Below, piece by piece: positions 1 through 8,841 of a stretch of DNA of 64,000 nucleotides. Source of the stretch: Corynebacterium timonense (GTDB lineage Bacteria; Actinomycetota; Actinomycetes; Mycobacteriales; Mycobacteriaceae); contig NZ_LT629765.1 of NCBI RefSeq assembly GCF_900105305.1, forward strand, positions 1,364,001-1,428,000. The letters are read 5' to 3'. Position 1 is the stretch's first letter. Every line of letters starts with the position of its first letter. A program made the translations under genes and the position numbers. The notes beneath the pieces are model-generated. The model saw nothing but the letters and a program-made list of their open reading frames with translations, made no database searches and was not told the DNA's origin.

Positions 1-1296
1 CCCGCCCACCTCGTCGCGGTCATCGGGCACCAGCGTGAGCAGGTCGCCCCCGCCGTCGCCGCCATCGCGGACCAGATGGCGGCGAAGGTACTCACGGCCG
101 TGCAGGAGGAGCAAAACGGCACCGGCCACGCCGTCCAGGTGGGCCTCGAGGCGCTGCCCAACTTCAACGGCACCGTCGTGGTGACCAACGGGGACGTGCC
201 GCTGCTGACCGGCCACACCATCGAAGCGCTCATCGAGGCCCACGAGTCCGCCGGCGCCGCCGCCACCGTCCTCTCCCTCGAGTCCGAGAATCCTACCGGC
301 TACGGGCGCATTCTTCGCGACGCCACCGGGGCCGTCCAGGGCATCGTGGAAGAAAAGGACGCCGATGAGACGCAGAAGCTCATCCGCGAAGTCAACTCCG
401 GCGTCTTCGCCTTCGACGCGGCCGTGCTGCGCGACGCTCTGACCCGCATTACTACCGACAACGCCCAGGGCGAGCTGTACATCACCGACGTGCTTGGCAT
501 CGCACGTGGCGACGGCAAAACCGTCGCCGCCTTCACCGCGCCCGACGCCCGCGAGCTCGCCGGCGTCAACGACCGGGTCCAGCTCGCCGCCGCCGGCAAG
601 GAGCTCAACCGCCGCACCGTCGAAGCCGCCATGCGCGCCGGCGCCACCGTCGTCGACCCCGACACCACCTGGATCGGAGTGGAAGTCGAAATCGGCCGCG
701 ACGTGGTCATCCACCCCAACACCCAGCTGTGGGGCTCCACCGTCATCGGCGACGGCGCCGAAATCGGCCCGGACACCACGCTGACCGACATGGAGGTCGG
801 GGAAGGCGCGACCGTTGTGCGCACCCAGGGCGAGCTCAGCGTCATCGGCGCGCGCGCCAGCGTCGGCCCCTTCACGTACATCCGCCCCGGCACCGTGCTT
901 GGCGAAGACGGTAAGCTCGGCGGCTTCGTCGAGTCCAAGAACGCCACGATCGGGCCCGGCTCGAAGGTGCCGCACTTGACCTACATCGGCGACGCCACCG
1001 TGGGCCGGGAATCCAACATCGGCGCCTCCAGTGTCTTCGCCAACTACGACGGCGTGTCCAAGCACCACACCACGATCGGCGACTACTGCCGCACCGGCTC
1101 CGACACCATGTTCGTCGCGCCCGTCACCGTCGGTGATGGCGCCTACACGGGCGCGGGTACAGTAGTGACGCAGGACGTGCCGGCGGGCGCCCTCGCCATC
1201 AAGGAGGGCCGCCAACGCAACATCGAGGGCTGGGTGGAGAAGAACCGGCCCGGCACGGACGCGGCCGAGGCCGCGAAGAACGCACGCGAGAAGTAA
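1..1296 (+). CDS. glmU: Bifunctional GlmU (UDP-GlcNAc pyrophosphorylase / GlcN-1-P acetyltransferase), 5' end outside window
   Basis: The reading frame is open from base 1, so the N-terminus, including the nucleotide-binding loop, lies upstream of the window; 431 residues remain, roughly 90% of the family length. The pyrophosphorylase half shows NGTGHAVQ and NGDVPLL (uridine and sugar contacts). From about fragment residue 215 onward hexapeptide repeats typical of a left-handed beta-helix follow, with [20 protein letters not shown] and [13 protein letters not shown] from the acetyltransferase site. GlmU makes UDP-N-acetylglucosamine for peptidoglycan and arabinogalactan linker synthesis in the cytosol. 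prs follows after 8 bases, the usual glmU-prs operon. The call is secure; only the start is missing. Confidence 0.97.
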   Translation, partial: PAHLVAVIGHQREQVAPAVAAIADQMAAKVLTAVQEEQNGTGHAVQVGLEALPNFNGTVVVTNGDVPLLTGHTIEALIEAHESAGAAATVLSLESENPTGYGRILRDATGAVQGIVEEKDADETQKLIREVNSGVFAFDAAVLRDALTRITTDNAQGELYITDVLGIARGDGKTVAAFTAPDARELAGVNDRVQLAAAGKELNRRTVEAAMRAGATVVDPDTTWIGVEVEIGRDVVIHPNTQLWGSTVIGDGAEIGPDTTLTDMEVGEGATVVRTQGELSVIGARASVGPFTYIRPGTVLGEDGKLGGFVESKNATIGPGSKVPHLTYIGDATVGRESNIGASSVFANYDGVSKHHTTIGDYCRTGSDTMFVAPVTVGDGAYTGAGTVVTQDVPAGALAIKEGRQRNIEGWVEKNRPGTDAAEAAKNAREK

Positions 1297-1304
1297 GGAA
1301 CACC

Positions 1305-2282
1305 ATGACCGGATATTCCACAGAGAGCCACAAAAACCTCAAGCTTTTCACCGGGCGCGCCCACCCCGCGCTCGCCGAAGAGGTGGCCAAGGAGCTCGGC
1401 ATCGAACTGGTTCCCACCACCGCGCGTGACTTCGCCAACGGCGAAATCTTCATCCGTTTCGAGGAGTCCGTCCGCGGCTCCGACTGCTTTGTCATGCAGT
1501 CTCACTCCCAGCCGCTGAACAAGTGGATCATGGAGCAGCTCATCATGATCGACGCCCTCAAGCGCGGCTCCGCGAAGCGCATTACGGCGATCCTGCCCTT
1601 CTACCCCTACGCCCGCCAGGACAAGAAGCACCGCGGCCGCGAGCCCATCTCCGCCCGCCTCATCGCCGACCTGCTCTCCGCCGCGGGCGCCGACCGCATC
1701 GTCTCCGTCGACCTGCACACAGACCAGATCCAGGGCTTCTTCGACGGCCCGGTCGACCACATGCACGCCATGCCGATCCTCACCGACTACATCAAGTCGA
1801 AGTACCCGCTGGACAACCTCTGCGTGGTCTCCCCCGACGCCGGCCGCGTCAAGACAGCAGAGAAGTGGGCCAACACGCTTGGCGACGCCCCGATGGCCTT
1901 CGTCCACAAGACCCGCGACATCGACGCCGCCAACAAGGTCGTCTCCAACCGCGTCGTCGGTGACGTGCTGGGCAAGGACTGCATCCTCATGGACGACATG
2001 ATCGACACCGGCGGCACCATCGCCGGCGCCGTCGGCGTGCTCAAGGACGCGGGCGCGAAGTCCGTGCTCATCGCCACAACCCACGGCGTCTTCTCCGGCC
2101 CCGCCCGCCAGCGCCTCAGCCAGTGCGGCGCCTCGGAGGTCATCACCACCGACACGCTGCCGCAGGACACCGAGGGCTGGGATAATCTCACCGTCCTTTC
2201 CATCGCCCCGCTCCTGGCCAAGACGATCCACGAGATCTTCGAGAACGGCTCGGTGACCACGCTGTTCGAGGGCCAGGCGTAG
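1305..2282 (+). CDS. prs: Ribose-phosphate pyrophosphokinase (PRPP synthetase)
   Basis: 325 residues, full length for class I PRPP synthetase. It makes PRPP from ribose 5-phosphate and ATP for nucleotide, histidine, tryptophan and, in corynebacteria, decaprenyl-phosphoryl-arabinose synthesis. Visible motifs are FANGEIFIRFEESVRG near the N-terminus, the flexible-loop region YARQDKKHRGREPISARL, and the PRPP-binding loop DDMIDTGGTIAGA at about residues 229-241. The ATG is preceded by GTAAGGAACACC, giving a ribosome-binding site. It sits 8 bases after glmU and 3 bases before the aminotransferase gene, so the three are probably co-transcribed. Confidence 0.98.
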   Translation: MTGYSTESHKNLKLFTGRAHPALAEEVAKELGIELVPTTARDFANGEIFIRFEESVRGSDCFVMQSHSQPLNKWIMEQLIMIDALKRGSAKRITAILPFYPYARQDKKHRGREPISARLIADLLSAAGADRIVSVDLHTDQIQGFFDGPVDHMHAMPILTDYIKSKYPLDNLCVVSPDAGRVKTAEKWANTLGDAPMAFVHKTRDIDAANKVVSNRVVGDVLGKDCILMDDMIDTGGTIAGAVGVLKDAGAKSVLIATTHGVFSGPARQRLSQCGASEVITTDTLPQDTEGWDNLTVLSIAPLLAKTIHEIFENGSVTTLFEGQA

Positions 2283-2285
2283 GGG

Positions 2286-3353
2286 GTGACTCGCGTGATC
2301 CGCCCCGACCTGTCTGATCTGCCCGCCTACGTACCGGGCACGCGCACCACGAGCCCCGACACCGTGAAGCTGTCCTCGAACGAGAGCGCGGAGGGCCCGC
2401 TGCCCTCGGTCAGAGAGACCCTCGCGGCGGCCTCCGCGGAGCTCAACCGCTACCCCGACATGGGCGCGCTGGAGGTGCGCGCCGCCATCGCGCGGCACCT
2501 CCAGCTCAACCCCGAACGCGTCGCGGTGGGCACGGGCTCCTCGGCACTGTGCCAGCAGCTGGTGACGGCGACAGCGCAGCCCGGCGACGAGATCGTCTTC
2601 CCGTGGCGCTCCTTCGAGGCTTACCCCATCTTCACCCGCATCGCCGGCGCCACCCCCATCGCGGTGCCGCTCACGGCGGACCAGCGCCTCGACATGCCCG
2701 CGCTGGCGGCCGCGGTCACCGAGCGCACCCGTGTCATCTTCGTCTGCAACCCGAACAACCCCAGCGGCACGACGATCACCACCGGGGAGTGGAACGCGTT
2801 CATCGAGGCGGTACCCCGCGACGTCATCGTGGCTCTCGACGAGGCGTACTTCGAATACAACCGCGCCTCCGACACCCCCGTCGCGACGGAAGAGATTGTC
2901 CCCCACCCCAACGTGGTGGGTCTGCGTACGTTTTCCAAGGCCTACGGCCTGGCCGGCGCGCGCATCGGTTACGCCTTCGGCGCCCCCGAGATCATCGAGG
3001 CGCTGAACAAGGTCGCCGTGCCCTTTAGCGTGAGCTCTGTGGCACAAGCCGCCGCGCTCGCGTCGCTCGAGCAGCAGGAGGAGCTCCGGCGGCGCGTTGA
3101 AGCCACCATCCACGAGCGCGACCGCTTCGGCGAGGCCCTCGCCGACTACGACAGCCCCGCCAGCCAGGCTAACTTCGTGTGGGTCCCAGCACACGCCCTT
3201 GACGCTCCAGCCGCCGAGTACGCCCAGCGCCTCGCCGACCACGACGTGCTGGTCCGCGCCTTCGACGAGGGGCTGCGCATCACCGTCACTACCGAACGGG
3301 AGACCGAGGCCTTCCTCGCCGCCTGGCGGCGCGTGACCGGCTCCGGCCGCTAG
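2286..3353 (+). CDS. PLP-dependent aminotransferase, HisC/Pat type (aromatic amino acid or histidinol-phosphate)
   Basis: 355 residues with the class I/II aminotransferase fold of the HisC family. Seen are KLSSNESAEGPLP (substrate-end motif), GTGSSALCQQL (phosphate loop), CNPNNPSGT, DEAYFEYN and RTFSKAYGLAGARIGYAFG, whose Lys should carry PLP. The length and the HisC-like motifs fit the actinobacterial Pat enzymes, which transaminate aromatic 2-oxo acids, but histidinol phosphate activity cannot be excluded and no other his genes lie nearby. The chosen GTG is 3 bases after the prs stop, implying translational coupling; an alternative GTG lies at 2295. Its stop directly abuts the convergent gabD stop. 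Confidence 0.85.
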   Translation: MTRVIRPDLSDLPAYVPGTRTTSPDTVKLSSNESAEGPLPSVRETLAAASAELNRYPDMGALEVRAAIARHLQLNPERVAVGTGSSALCQQLVTATAQPGDEIVFPWRSFEAYPIFTRIAGATPIAVPLTADQRLDMPALAAAVTERTRVIFVCNPNNPSGTTITTGEWNAFIEAVPRDVIVALDEAYFEYNRASDTPVATEEIVPHPNVVGLRTFSKAYGLAGARIGYAFGAPEIIEALNKVAVPFSVSSVAQAAALASLEQQEELRRRVEATIHERDRFGEALADYDSPASQANFVWVPAHALDAPAAEYAQRLADHDVLVRAFDEGLRITVTTERETEAFLAAWRRVTGSGR

Positions 3354-4826
3354 TTAGTTGACCCGCTGGTACGGGTCGCGGGTACCGATGAACTGCACCT
3401 CGGTGTACTCGAGCATCCCCTCGCGGGATCCCTCTCGGCCCAGGCCGGAGGCCTTCACACCGCCGAAGGGGATCGAGGCGTCCGAGACCACGCCCGAGTT
3501 GAAGCCGAGGATGCCGAACTCGAGCGCGTCCGAGGCGCGGAACAGCATGTCCGGGTCTTCCGAAAAGACGTAGGACGCCAGGCCAAACTCGGTGTCGTTG
3601 GCCACTTCCCACGCCTCCTTTTCGTCCTTGAAGGTAAAGATCGGCGCGATCGGCCCGAAGATCTCCTCACGGAAGACCTTGGCGTCCGTGGACGCTCCAG
3701 TGATGACGGTGGGCTCGAAGAAGAAGCCCTTGCCTTCGACGCGCTTGCCGCCTGTGAGCACAGTGCCGCCGTGCGCGACGGCGTCGTCGACAAGCTCCTG
3801 CATGTGAGCGACCGCCTTCTCCTCGACGAGCGGGCCCACCTCGACCCCGTCATCGAGGCCGTTGCCCACCTTCATCGCCTCGATGGCCGCGACGAACTTG
3901 CGGGTGAACTCCTCCGCCACGTCCTCGTGCACCAGAATGCGGTTCGCGGCGGTGCAGGCCTCGCCGATGTTGCGCATCTTCGCCGACTTCACGCCCTCCA
4001 CAGCCAAGTCGAGGTCGGCGTCCGGGAAGACGATGGCCGGGGCGTTGCCGCCGAGCTCGAGAGAGATGCGCAGGATGTTGTCCGCAGCCAGGCCCATGAG
4101 CGTCGACCCGACGGGGGTCGAGCCGGTGAAGGACACCTTGCGCAGGCGCGGGTCCGCCATGATCGGCTCGGAAACGTCGGAAGCCGAGCGGGAGGAGACG
4201 ATGTTGATCACACCGCCGGGCACGCCCGCCTCGACCATCGTCTGCACGAAGTACTGCATAGTCAGCGGGGTGAGCTTCGCGGGCTTGATGATCACGGTGT
4301 TCCCCGCCGCCAGCGCGGGGGCGATCTTGCGGGTGGCCATAGACAGCGGGAAGTTCCACGGGGTGATCAGCAGGCAGGGGCCGACCGGTTTGTGCACGGT
4401 GAGCATCCGGTTACCCTTCGCCGGGTAGCGGTTGGTGTGGCCGAAGAAGTGGTTGGCCTCCTCGGAAAACCACAGCAGGTAATCTGCGCCGTAGTCGACC
4501 TCGCCGCGCGCTTCGCCGAGGGCCTTGCCCATCTCGAGTGTCATCAGGTGGGCGAACTCCTCCTTGCGCTCCTTGACCAAGTCGTAGCCCGTGCGCAGGA
4601 TCTCGGCACGGGTCCGTGGGTCCGTGTTCTCCCAGCTCGCGCGCGCCTTGTGCGCGGCGTCGAGCGCCGCGATGGAATCATCGCGGGAGCCTGAGGACAT
4701 GGTCGCGAGAACCTCCTCGGTGGCAGGGTTGAGCACGTCGTAGGTCTCCCCCTCAGAGCCCTCGCGCCATTCACCGTCGATGAACAGGCGTGTTTCTACT
4801 TTGGACAGAAGTTGTTGGATATCCAC
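3354..4826 (-). CDS. gabD: NAD(P)-dependent succinate-semialdehyde dehydrogenase family
   Basis: 490 residues of the aldehyde dehydrogenase superfamily. Motifs seen: PWNFPLSMATRKIAPALAAG, FTGSTPVG, catalytic-base segment LELGGNAPAIVF (Glu near residue 255), nucleophile EACTAANR (Cys near 289) and EEIFGPI. EACTAAN and the C-terminal PFGGVKASGLGREGS are typical of succinate-semialdehyde dehydrogenases, which oxidise succinate semialdehyde to succinate. The frame is open further upstream, but the GTG at 4826 is preceded by AAGGAG at good spacing and begins the conserved protein, so it is preferred. It is convergent with the aminotransferase gene. The exact aldehyde substrate is inferred. Confidence 0.88.
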   Translation of the reverse strand: MDIQQLLSKVETRLFIDGEWREGSEGETYDVLNPATEEVLATMSSGSRDDSIAALDAAHKARASWENTDPRTRAEILRTGYDLVKERKEEFAHLMTLEMGKALGEARGEVDYGADYLLWFSEEANHFFGHTNRYPAKGNRMLTVHKPVGPCLLITPWNFPLSMATRKIAPALAAGNTVIIKPAKLTPLTMQYFVQTMVEAGVPGGVINIVSSRSASDVSEPIMADPRLRKVSFTGSTPVGSTLMGLAADNILRISLELGGNAPAIVFPDADLDLAVEGVKSAKMRNIGEACTAANRILVHEDVAEEFTRKFVAAIEAMKVGNGLDDGVEVGPLVEEKAVAHMQELVDDAVAHGGTVLTGGKRVEGKGFFFEPTVITGASTDAKVFREEIFGPIAPIFTFKDEKEAWEVANDTEFGLASYVFSEDPDMLFRASDALEFGILGFNSGVVSDASIPFGGVKASGLGREGSREGMLEYTEVQFIGTRDPYQRVN

Positions 4827-5170
4827 GTTCCACTCCTTGATGTGTATTTTTCGCGTTGTGTGGTTGTGTGTTATCGAGTCGCGCCCGACGGGCTGACATG
4901 TTCCGTGTCTACCAGCTTCCCGCTCCCGCGGTTGCCAAAACGGGAAACCCCGCCCGCGCGGCCGCACGCGTGGAGCACCCGATCAGAGCGAGCATCCTCG
5001 TTGACCTCCCGTTGACCTCCTGTTCCGCCGCATGACGGGGTGTGAGAGAACCGGCGCGTTGCTCGATGCTGAGCAGGTATGAATACTATTATCCTAAAAA
5101 ATTCACGTGCCGTGCATCACAGCCGCGCGCCGAAAGAGTAACCCACCACCCCCGACCTAAAGGCGACTGC
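4827..5170. other. 344-base intergenic region between divergent gabD and MFS genes
   Basis: No gene was found here. It must hold both divergent promoters. At 4999-5020 there are two perfect tandem copies of the 11-mer CGTTGACCTCC, a candidate regulator site. At 5079-5103 the DNA becomes strongly AT-rich for this genome; TACTAT at 5084-5089 is a possible -10 for the MFS gene. Upstream of gabD the minus strand reads AAGGAGTGGAAC before the GTG. I see no RNA gene or hairpin terminator. Confidence 0.6.
4999..5020. repeat. Two tandem copies of the 11-mer CGTTGACCTCC
   Basis: Perfect direct repeat, 4999-5009 and 5010-5020, in the gabD/MFS intergenic region. Tandem half-sites one helical turn apart suit binding of a transcription factor to one DNA face. 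The regulator is unknown. Confidence 0.5.
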
Positions 5171-6532
5171 ATGTCTACAACAACCGTTCCGCCAGAAAGA
5201 ACCGCCGAGCGACGCAAGGTCATCGCCGCCACAACGATCGGCACGGCCATCGAGTGGTACGACTACTTCCTCTACGCCGCGACGGCCGGCTTGGTATTCA
5301 ACCAGCTCATGTTCGCCGGTCTCGGCCCCGAGGCCTCGACCATCGTCAGCTTTCTTACCGTCGGCCTGTCCTTCCTCTTCCGCCCGCTCGGGGCGTTTCT
5401 TGCGGGGCACTTCGCCGACAAGGGCGGCCGCCGCCTCGTGCTCATGGTCACGCTCATCGCGATGGGTGCAGCCACCACCCTCATCGGGGTACTGCCCACC
5501 TACGCGACCATCGGCATCTGGTCACCCATCCTGCTTATTACCCTCCGCATCGTTCAGGGCATCTCCGCCGGCGGCGAGTGGGGCTCCGCCGTTTTGCTCA
5601 GCGTCGAGCACGCCCCCACCGCCAAGCGCGGATTGTTCGGCGCTGGCCCCCAGGTCGGTGTGCCGCTTGGCCTTCTGTTGTCCTCGGGCGCGCTCGCGGC
5701 GATGGACGCGATCGCCCCGGGTGACGCCTTCCTCGCGTGGGGCTGGCGCGTGCCGTTCCTGTTCTCCGCCGTCCTCGTTATTATCGGCATTCTCATCCGG
5801 CTGAAGGTCGAGGAATCGCCCGTGTACGAAGAGATGGCCACCATCAAGCAGGTCGAGGTGAGCAATCCCATTGGCACGCTGCTGCGGCGCTTTACCCCGC
5901 TTGTCCTCGTGGGCGCGCTCCTGTTCGCGGCGAACGGCACCGTCGGGTACATGACCACCGGCGGCTACATCCAGAACTACGCCACCCGGGAGCTTGGCCT
6001 CGACCGCGGCGACATCCTCCTCGCGGTCACCGTCTCCGGCTTCACCTGGATGCTCTCCACCGCCTTCGCCGGCTACATCTCGGATGTCGTCGGCCGGCGC
6101 ATGACCTACATCGTCGGCTTCATCGTTCAAGGTATTGGCGCCGTGACGCTGTTCCCCCTGGTCAACACCCAGAGCCTGGGGGCGATCTACGCCGCGCTCA
6201 TCTTCCTCACTGTCGGCCTGGGTCTGACGTACGGCCAGACCGGGACAACCTACGCGGAGTTCTTCCCCGCCTCCGTGCGCGCCTCGGGGGCCTCCATCAC
6301 CTACGCCCTGGGCTCCATCCTGGGTGGGGCGTTCGCCCCCATGATCGCGGCAGCGCTCTACCAGAACACCGGAACAACCTGGTCTATTACGATCTACCTG
6401 GCAACCGCGTCCGCCGTCGGTCTCATTTCCGCCCTGTGCCTGCGCGAGCGCAAGGGCATCCCGCTGAGCCACGACTACGAGCACCTCCAGACCACCGGAC
6501 ACTTCGTCTGGGAGCGCCCCGCACGCGCGTAA
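5171..6532 (+). CDS. MFS transporter, metabolite:H+ symporter (MHS) type
   Basis: 453 residues with about 12 hydrophobic segments. The N-terminal IGTAIEWYDYFLYAA and the loop RPLGAFLAGHFADKGGRR (from about residue 74) are characteristic of the MHS subfamily, which imports organic acids or osmolytes with protons (ShiA, ProP, KgtP, benzoate carriers). The substrate cannot be read from sequence. The frame extends upstream to 5042, but the conserved protein begins at the ATG at 5171, with CTAAAGG about 10 bases before it. The divergent succinate-semialdehyde dehydrogenase suggests, but does not show, a related organic-acid role. Confidence 0.85.
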   Translation: MSTTTVPPERTAERRKVIAATTIGTAIEWYDYFLYAATAGLVFNQLMFAGLGPEASTIVSFLTVGLSFLFRPLGAFLAGHFADKGGRRLVLMVTLIAMGAATTLIGVLPTYATIGIWSPILLITLRIVQGISAGGEWGSAVLLSVEHAPTAKRGLFGAGPQVGVPLGLLLSSGALAAMDAIAPGDAFLAWGWRVPFLFSAVLVIIGILIRLKVEESPVYEEMATIKQVEVSNPIGTLLRRFTPLVLVGALLFAANGTVGYMTTGGYIQNYATRELGLDRGDILLAVTVSGFTWMLSTAFAGYISDVVGRRMTYIVGFIVQGIGAVTLFPLVNTQSLGAIYAALIFLTVGLGLTYGQTGTTYAEFFPASVRASGASITYALGSILGGAFAPMIAAALYQNTGTTWSITIYLATASAVGLISALCLRERKGIPLSHDYEHLQTTGHFVWERPARA

Positions 6533-6638
6533 CCCCCCGCGGTTGTGCGCGCCTTTGCTGCGGTGGTAGGGTTTCTCCCGTCTCGGCGAGGGCCCCGTGC
6601 AGGGCCGTTATCGACGCGATAGAAATGCAGACTTTTTT

Positions 6639-6692
6639 AAAAGCCTGCGATCACTCGACGAGATATCACCGTCCATGTGGTCGCAGGCTTTT
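6639..6692 (+). promoter_or_regulatory. rplY leader hairpin (candidate attenuator/autoregulatory element)
   Basis: A 12-base perfect inverted repeat, AAAAGCCTGCGA (6639-6650) and TCGCAGGCTTTT (6681-6692), extends inward to a 16-pair stem with one G-U pair (6639-6654 with 6677-6692) and a 22-base loop. It lies about 40 bases before the rplY ATG. TAGGGT near 6568 is a possible -10, so the hairpin would be inside the 5' leader. The stem ends in TTTT on both strands, so it could act as a terminator in either direction. Confidence 0.6.
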
Positions 6693-6733
6693 CCTGTGGC
6701 CGACGTACCCACGAAACCCAGGGAGAAGAGACT

Positions 6734-7366
6734 ATGGCTACACCCCCGGTCATTAAGGCTGACAAGCGCGAAGAGTTTGGCAAGGGCGCCTCCCGCCGCC
6801 TGCGCCGCGAGGGCAAGGTTCCCGGCGTGCTCTACGAGTCCGGCATCGACAACGTCCACTTCGCCGTCGACCGCCTCGAGATCACCGCGCTTGTGCGCAA
6901 CGAAGGCACCAACGCCGTCCTCGAGCTCGAGGTCGACGGCGAGAAGCTGCTGTGCATGGTCAAGAACGTCGACCAGAACGTTCTCACCCTCGAGATCGAC
7001 CACGTTGACCTGCTCGGCGTCAAGCGCGGCGAGAAGGTCGTCGTCGAGGTCCCCGTGGTCACCGAGGGCGAGGCCCACCCGGCTGCCGTCGTGCTGCAGG
7101 AGGCTGACGTCGTCGAGGTCGAGGTCGACGCGCTGAAGATCCCGGACGAGCTCACCGTGTCCATCGAGGGCAAGGAGATCGGCGAGCAGATCACCGCCGC
7201 CGACATCACCCTGCCGGAGGGCGCCGAGCTGATCACCGACCCGGAGACCCTCGTGGTCAACTTCACCTACGAGCAGCAGGACGAAGAGCTCGAGGAGGCA
7301 GCGGCCGAGGCCGAGGAGGGCGGCGCCGAAGCTGGCGCGGAGTCCACCGAGGAACCCACCGAGTAA
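6734..7366 (+). CDS. rplY: 50S ribosomal protein L25/general stress protein Ctc
   Basis: 210 residues: a 5S rRNA-binding L25 domain (about 1-95, with EEFGKGASRRLRREGKVPGVLYES) followed by the TL5/Ctc beta domain and a very acidic C-terminal tail rich in Glu and Ala. The long Ctc-type form is usual in actinobacteria. The ATG at 6734 follows GGGAGAAGAG; an in-frame ATG at 6677 lies within the leader hairpin and is not used. It precedes a pth gene, a conserved rplY-pth order. Confidence 0.96.
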   Translation: MATPPVIKADKREEFGKGASRRLRREGKVPGVLYESGIDNVHFAVDRLEITALVRNEGTNAVLELEVDGEKLLCMVKNVDQNVLTLEIDHVDLLGVKRGEKVVVEVPVVTEGEAHPAAVVLQEADVVEVEVDALKIPDELTVSIEGKEIGEQITAADITLPEGAELITDPETLVVNFTYEQQDEELEEAAAEAEEGGAEAGAESTEEPTE

Positions 7367-7401
7367 CAACCGCCGCTCGCATGCGTGGCGACGCCCCCGC
7401 G

Positions 7402-7431
7402 GCCCCATTCCAGGCACGGCGGGGCTGTTTT
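7402..7431 (+). terminator. Probable rplY terminator
   Basis: GCCCC (7402-7406) pairs with GGGGC (7421-7425), followed by TGTTTTCTT. It lies 36 bases after the rplY stop and just before the -10 box of pth, so the two genes may be separate transcription units. Confidence 0.5.
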
Positions 7432-7441
7432 CTTCGTCGCC

Positions 7442-7447
7442 TATGAT
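7442..7447 (+). promoter_or_regulatory. -10 box of a probably leaderless pth transcript
   Basis: TATGAT lies 6 bases before the GTG start of pth, so transcription should begin at or next to the start codon. No ribosome-binding site is visible between them. Confidence 0.6.
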
Positions 7448-7453
7448 GGGCCC

Positions 7454-8020
7454 GTGACTGACTCACCCGTGCTCATCGTCGGCCTGGGCAAACCCGGCCC
7501 CAAGTATGCCGCGACCCGGCACAATGCCGGGGTCCTCGTCGTCGAGGAGCTCCTCGGGCGTGCTACCCCGGCGCCCGCCCAGCTCAGCGCCCACAAGAAG
7601 ACCAACACGGAGGTGGCCGAGCTGGCCGCCGGGCGCCTCCTGCCGAGTCGGCGGGCGATTGTGGCGCGCACCCGCAGCTACATGAACGTCTCCGGCGGGC
7701 CGGTCACAGCCCTCGCCAGGTACTTCGGGGTGGCCCCGGCGGACCTCTACGTGGTCTACGACGAGCTCGATCTCGACCTCGGCACGGTGAAGCTGCGTGC
7801 CGGCGGGGGCGACCACGGCCACAACGGGCTGCGCTCGGTGAGCGCGTCGCTGGGCACCCGCGAGTACAACAAGCTGGCCGTGGGTATCGGCCGCCCTCCC
7901 GGGCGGATGGCACCGGCGGATTACGTGCTCAAGCCCTTCAGCCGCAAGGAATCCGCCGAGTTGCCCATCGTCGCGGCCGACGCCGCCGATGAGCTGCTGC
8001 GCGCCGCGGGTAGCGTGTAG
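7454..8020 (+). CDS. pth: Peptidyl-tRNA hydrolase paralogue 1, with Lys at the usual catalytic Asn
   Basis: 188 residues of the bacterial Pth family, which frees peptides from peptidyl-tRNA. The catalytic His is present in YAATRHNAG, the Asn of SYMNVSG and the Asp of VYDELDLDLG are intact, and DHGHNGLRS supplies the second Asn. However, the family motif GL(G/A)NPG reads GLGKPG here, replacing the Asn that equals Asn10 of E. coli Pth. The GTG at 7454 fits both the conserved start and the -10 box. A second paralogue at 9761 keeps the Asn. This copy may be less active or specialised. Confidence 0.9.
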   Translation: MTDSPVLIVGLGKPGPKYAATRHNAGVLVVEELLGRATPAPAQLSAHKKTNTEVAELAAGRLLPSRRAIVARTRSYMNVSGGPVTALARYFGVAPADLYVVYDELDLDLGTVKLRAGGGDHGHNGLRSVSASLGTREYNKLAVGIGRPPGRMAPADYVLKPFSRKESAELPIVAADAADELLRAAGSV

Positions 8021-8022
8021 CC

Positions 8023-8841
8023 ATGCGCCTTGTCACCCTGAGAACCAACAACGTAACCGTCGCAGCGCGGCTGACCTCAGATACCGAGGCGGTGGTGATA
8101 CCCGGCTACGCCGACGTGGGGGCGTTGCTTGCCCAGCCCGACTGGCGCGAAATCGCCGCCGCCGGCGGGTCGGCCGTGCAGGTGAACCGCGGAGGCCTCG
8201 CCCCCGTGATCACCCGCCCCGGAAAGATCGTCTGCATCGGGCTCAACTACGCACAGCACATCGAGGAAATGGGCCACGAACGCCCCGGCGTTCCCACCCT
8301 CTTCGTCAAATTCGCCGACGCGCTGACCGGCCCCTACGACGACGCGCGGGTGCCCTCCTTCAACGCCGCCGGCCTCGACTTCGAGGGCGAGCTCGCGGTG
8401 GTGATCGGCCGGCGCGCGCGCCACGTCCCCGCCGCCGAGGCCGGGGCCCACATCGCCGGCTACTCCATCATCAACGACTACACCCAGCGCGAGTACCAGT
8501 ACCGCACCCAGCAATGGCACCAGGGCAAGTCGCTCGAGGCGACCGCAGGGTTCGGTCCGTGGCTCGACACCGAGTGGGCCCCGGGGCCGGCGCTGGAGAC
8601 GACGCTCAACGGCGAGCGGATGCAGTACGCGCCCACCAACGACCTCGTCTTCAGCCCCGCCGACTTGGTGGAATTCATTTCTCACCTCTACCCGCTCAAC
8701 CCCGGCGACGTCATCGCCACCGGCACGCCCGAGGGGGTCGGCCACGCGCGTAGCCCGAAACGCTACCTCGGCGATGGTGACACGGTGCGGGTCTCCATCG
8801 ACGGGCTGGGCTACATCGAGAACACCACGCGCATCCTCTAG
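8023..8841 (+). CDS. Fumarylacetoacetate hydrolase family protein
   Basis: 272 residues with the FAH C-terminal fold: GKIVCIGLNYAQHIEEMGHE, the metal-binding acidic cluster around FEGELAVVIG, the YSIINDYTQREYQ segment and GDVIATGTPEGVGHAR. Family members are Mg-dependent C-C hydrolases, isomerases or oxaloacetate decarboxylases; the substrate is not predictable. It starts 2 bases after the pth stop and probably shares its transcript. Its stop overlaps that of the convergent nitronate monooxygenase gene in a CTAG. Confidence 0.88.
   Translation: MRLVTLRTNNVTVAARLTSDTEAVVIPGYADVGALLAQPDWREIAAAGGSAVQVNRGGLAPVITRPGKIVCIGLNYAQHIEEMGHERPGVPTLFVKFADALTGPYDDARVPSFNAAGLDFEGELAVVIGRRARHVPAAEAGAHIAGYSIINDYTQREYQYRTQQWHQGKSLEATAGFGPWLDTEWAPGPALETTLNGERMQYAPTNDLVFSPADLVEFISHLYPLNPGDVIATGTPEGVGHARSPKRYLGDGDTVRVSIDGLGYIENTTRIL

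Noticed and set aside
1143-3242. Minus-strand open frame of about 700 codons opposite glmU, prs and the aminotransferase
   Set aside because: It is antisense to three clear genes, has low-complexity Gly/Arg/Asp/Val composition and arises from GC-rich third positions. No domain is visible.
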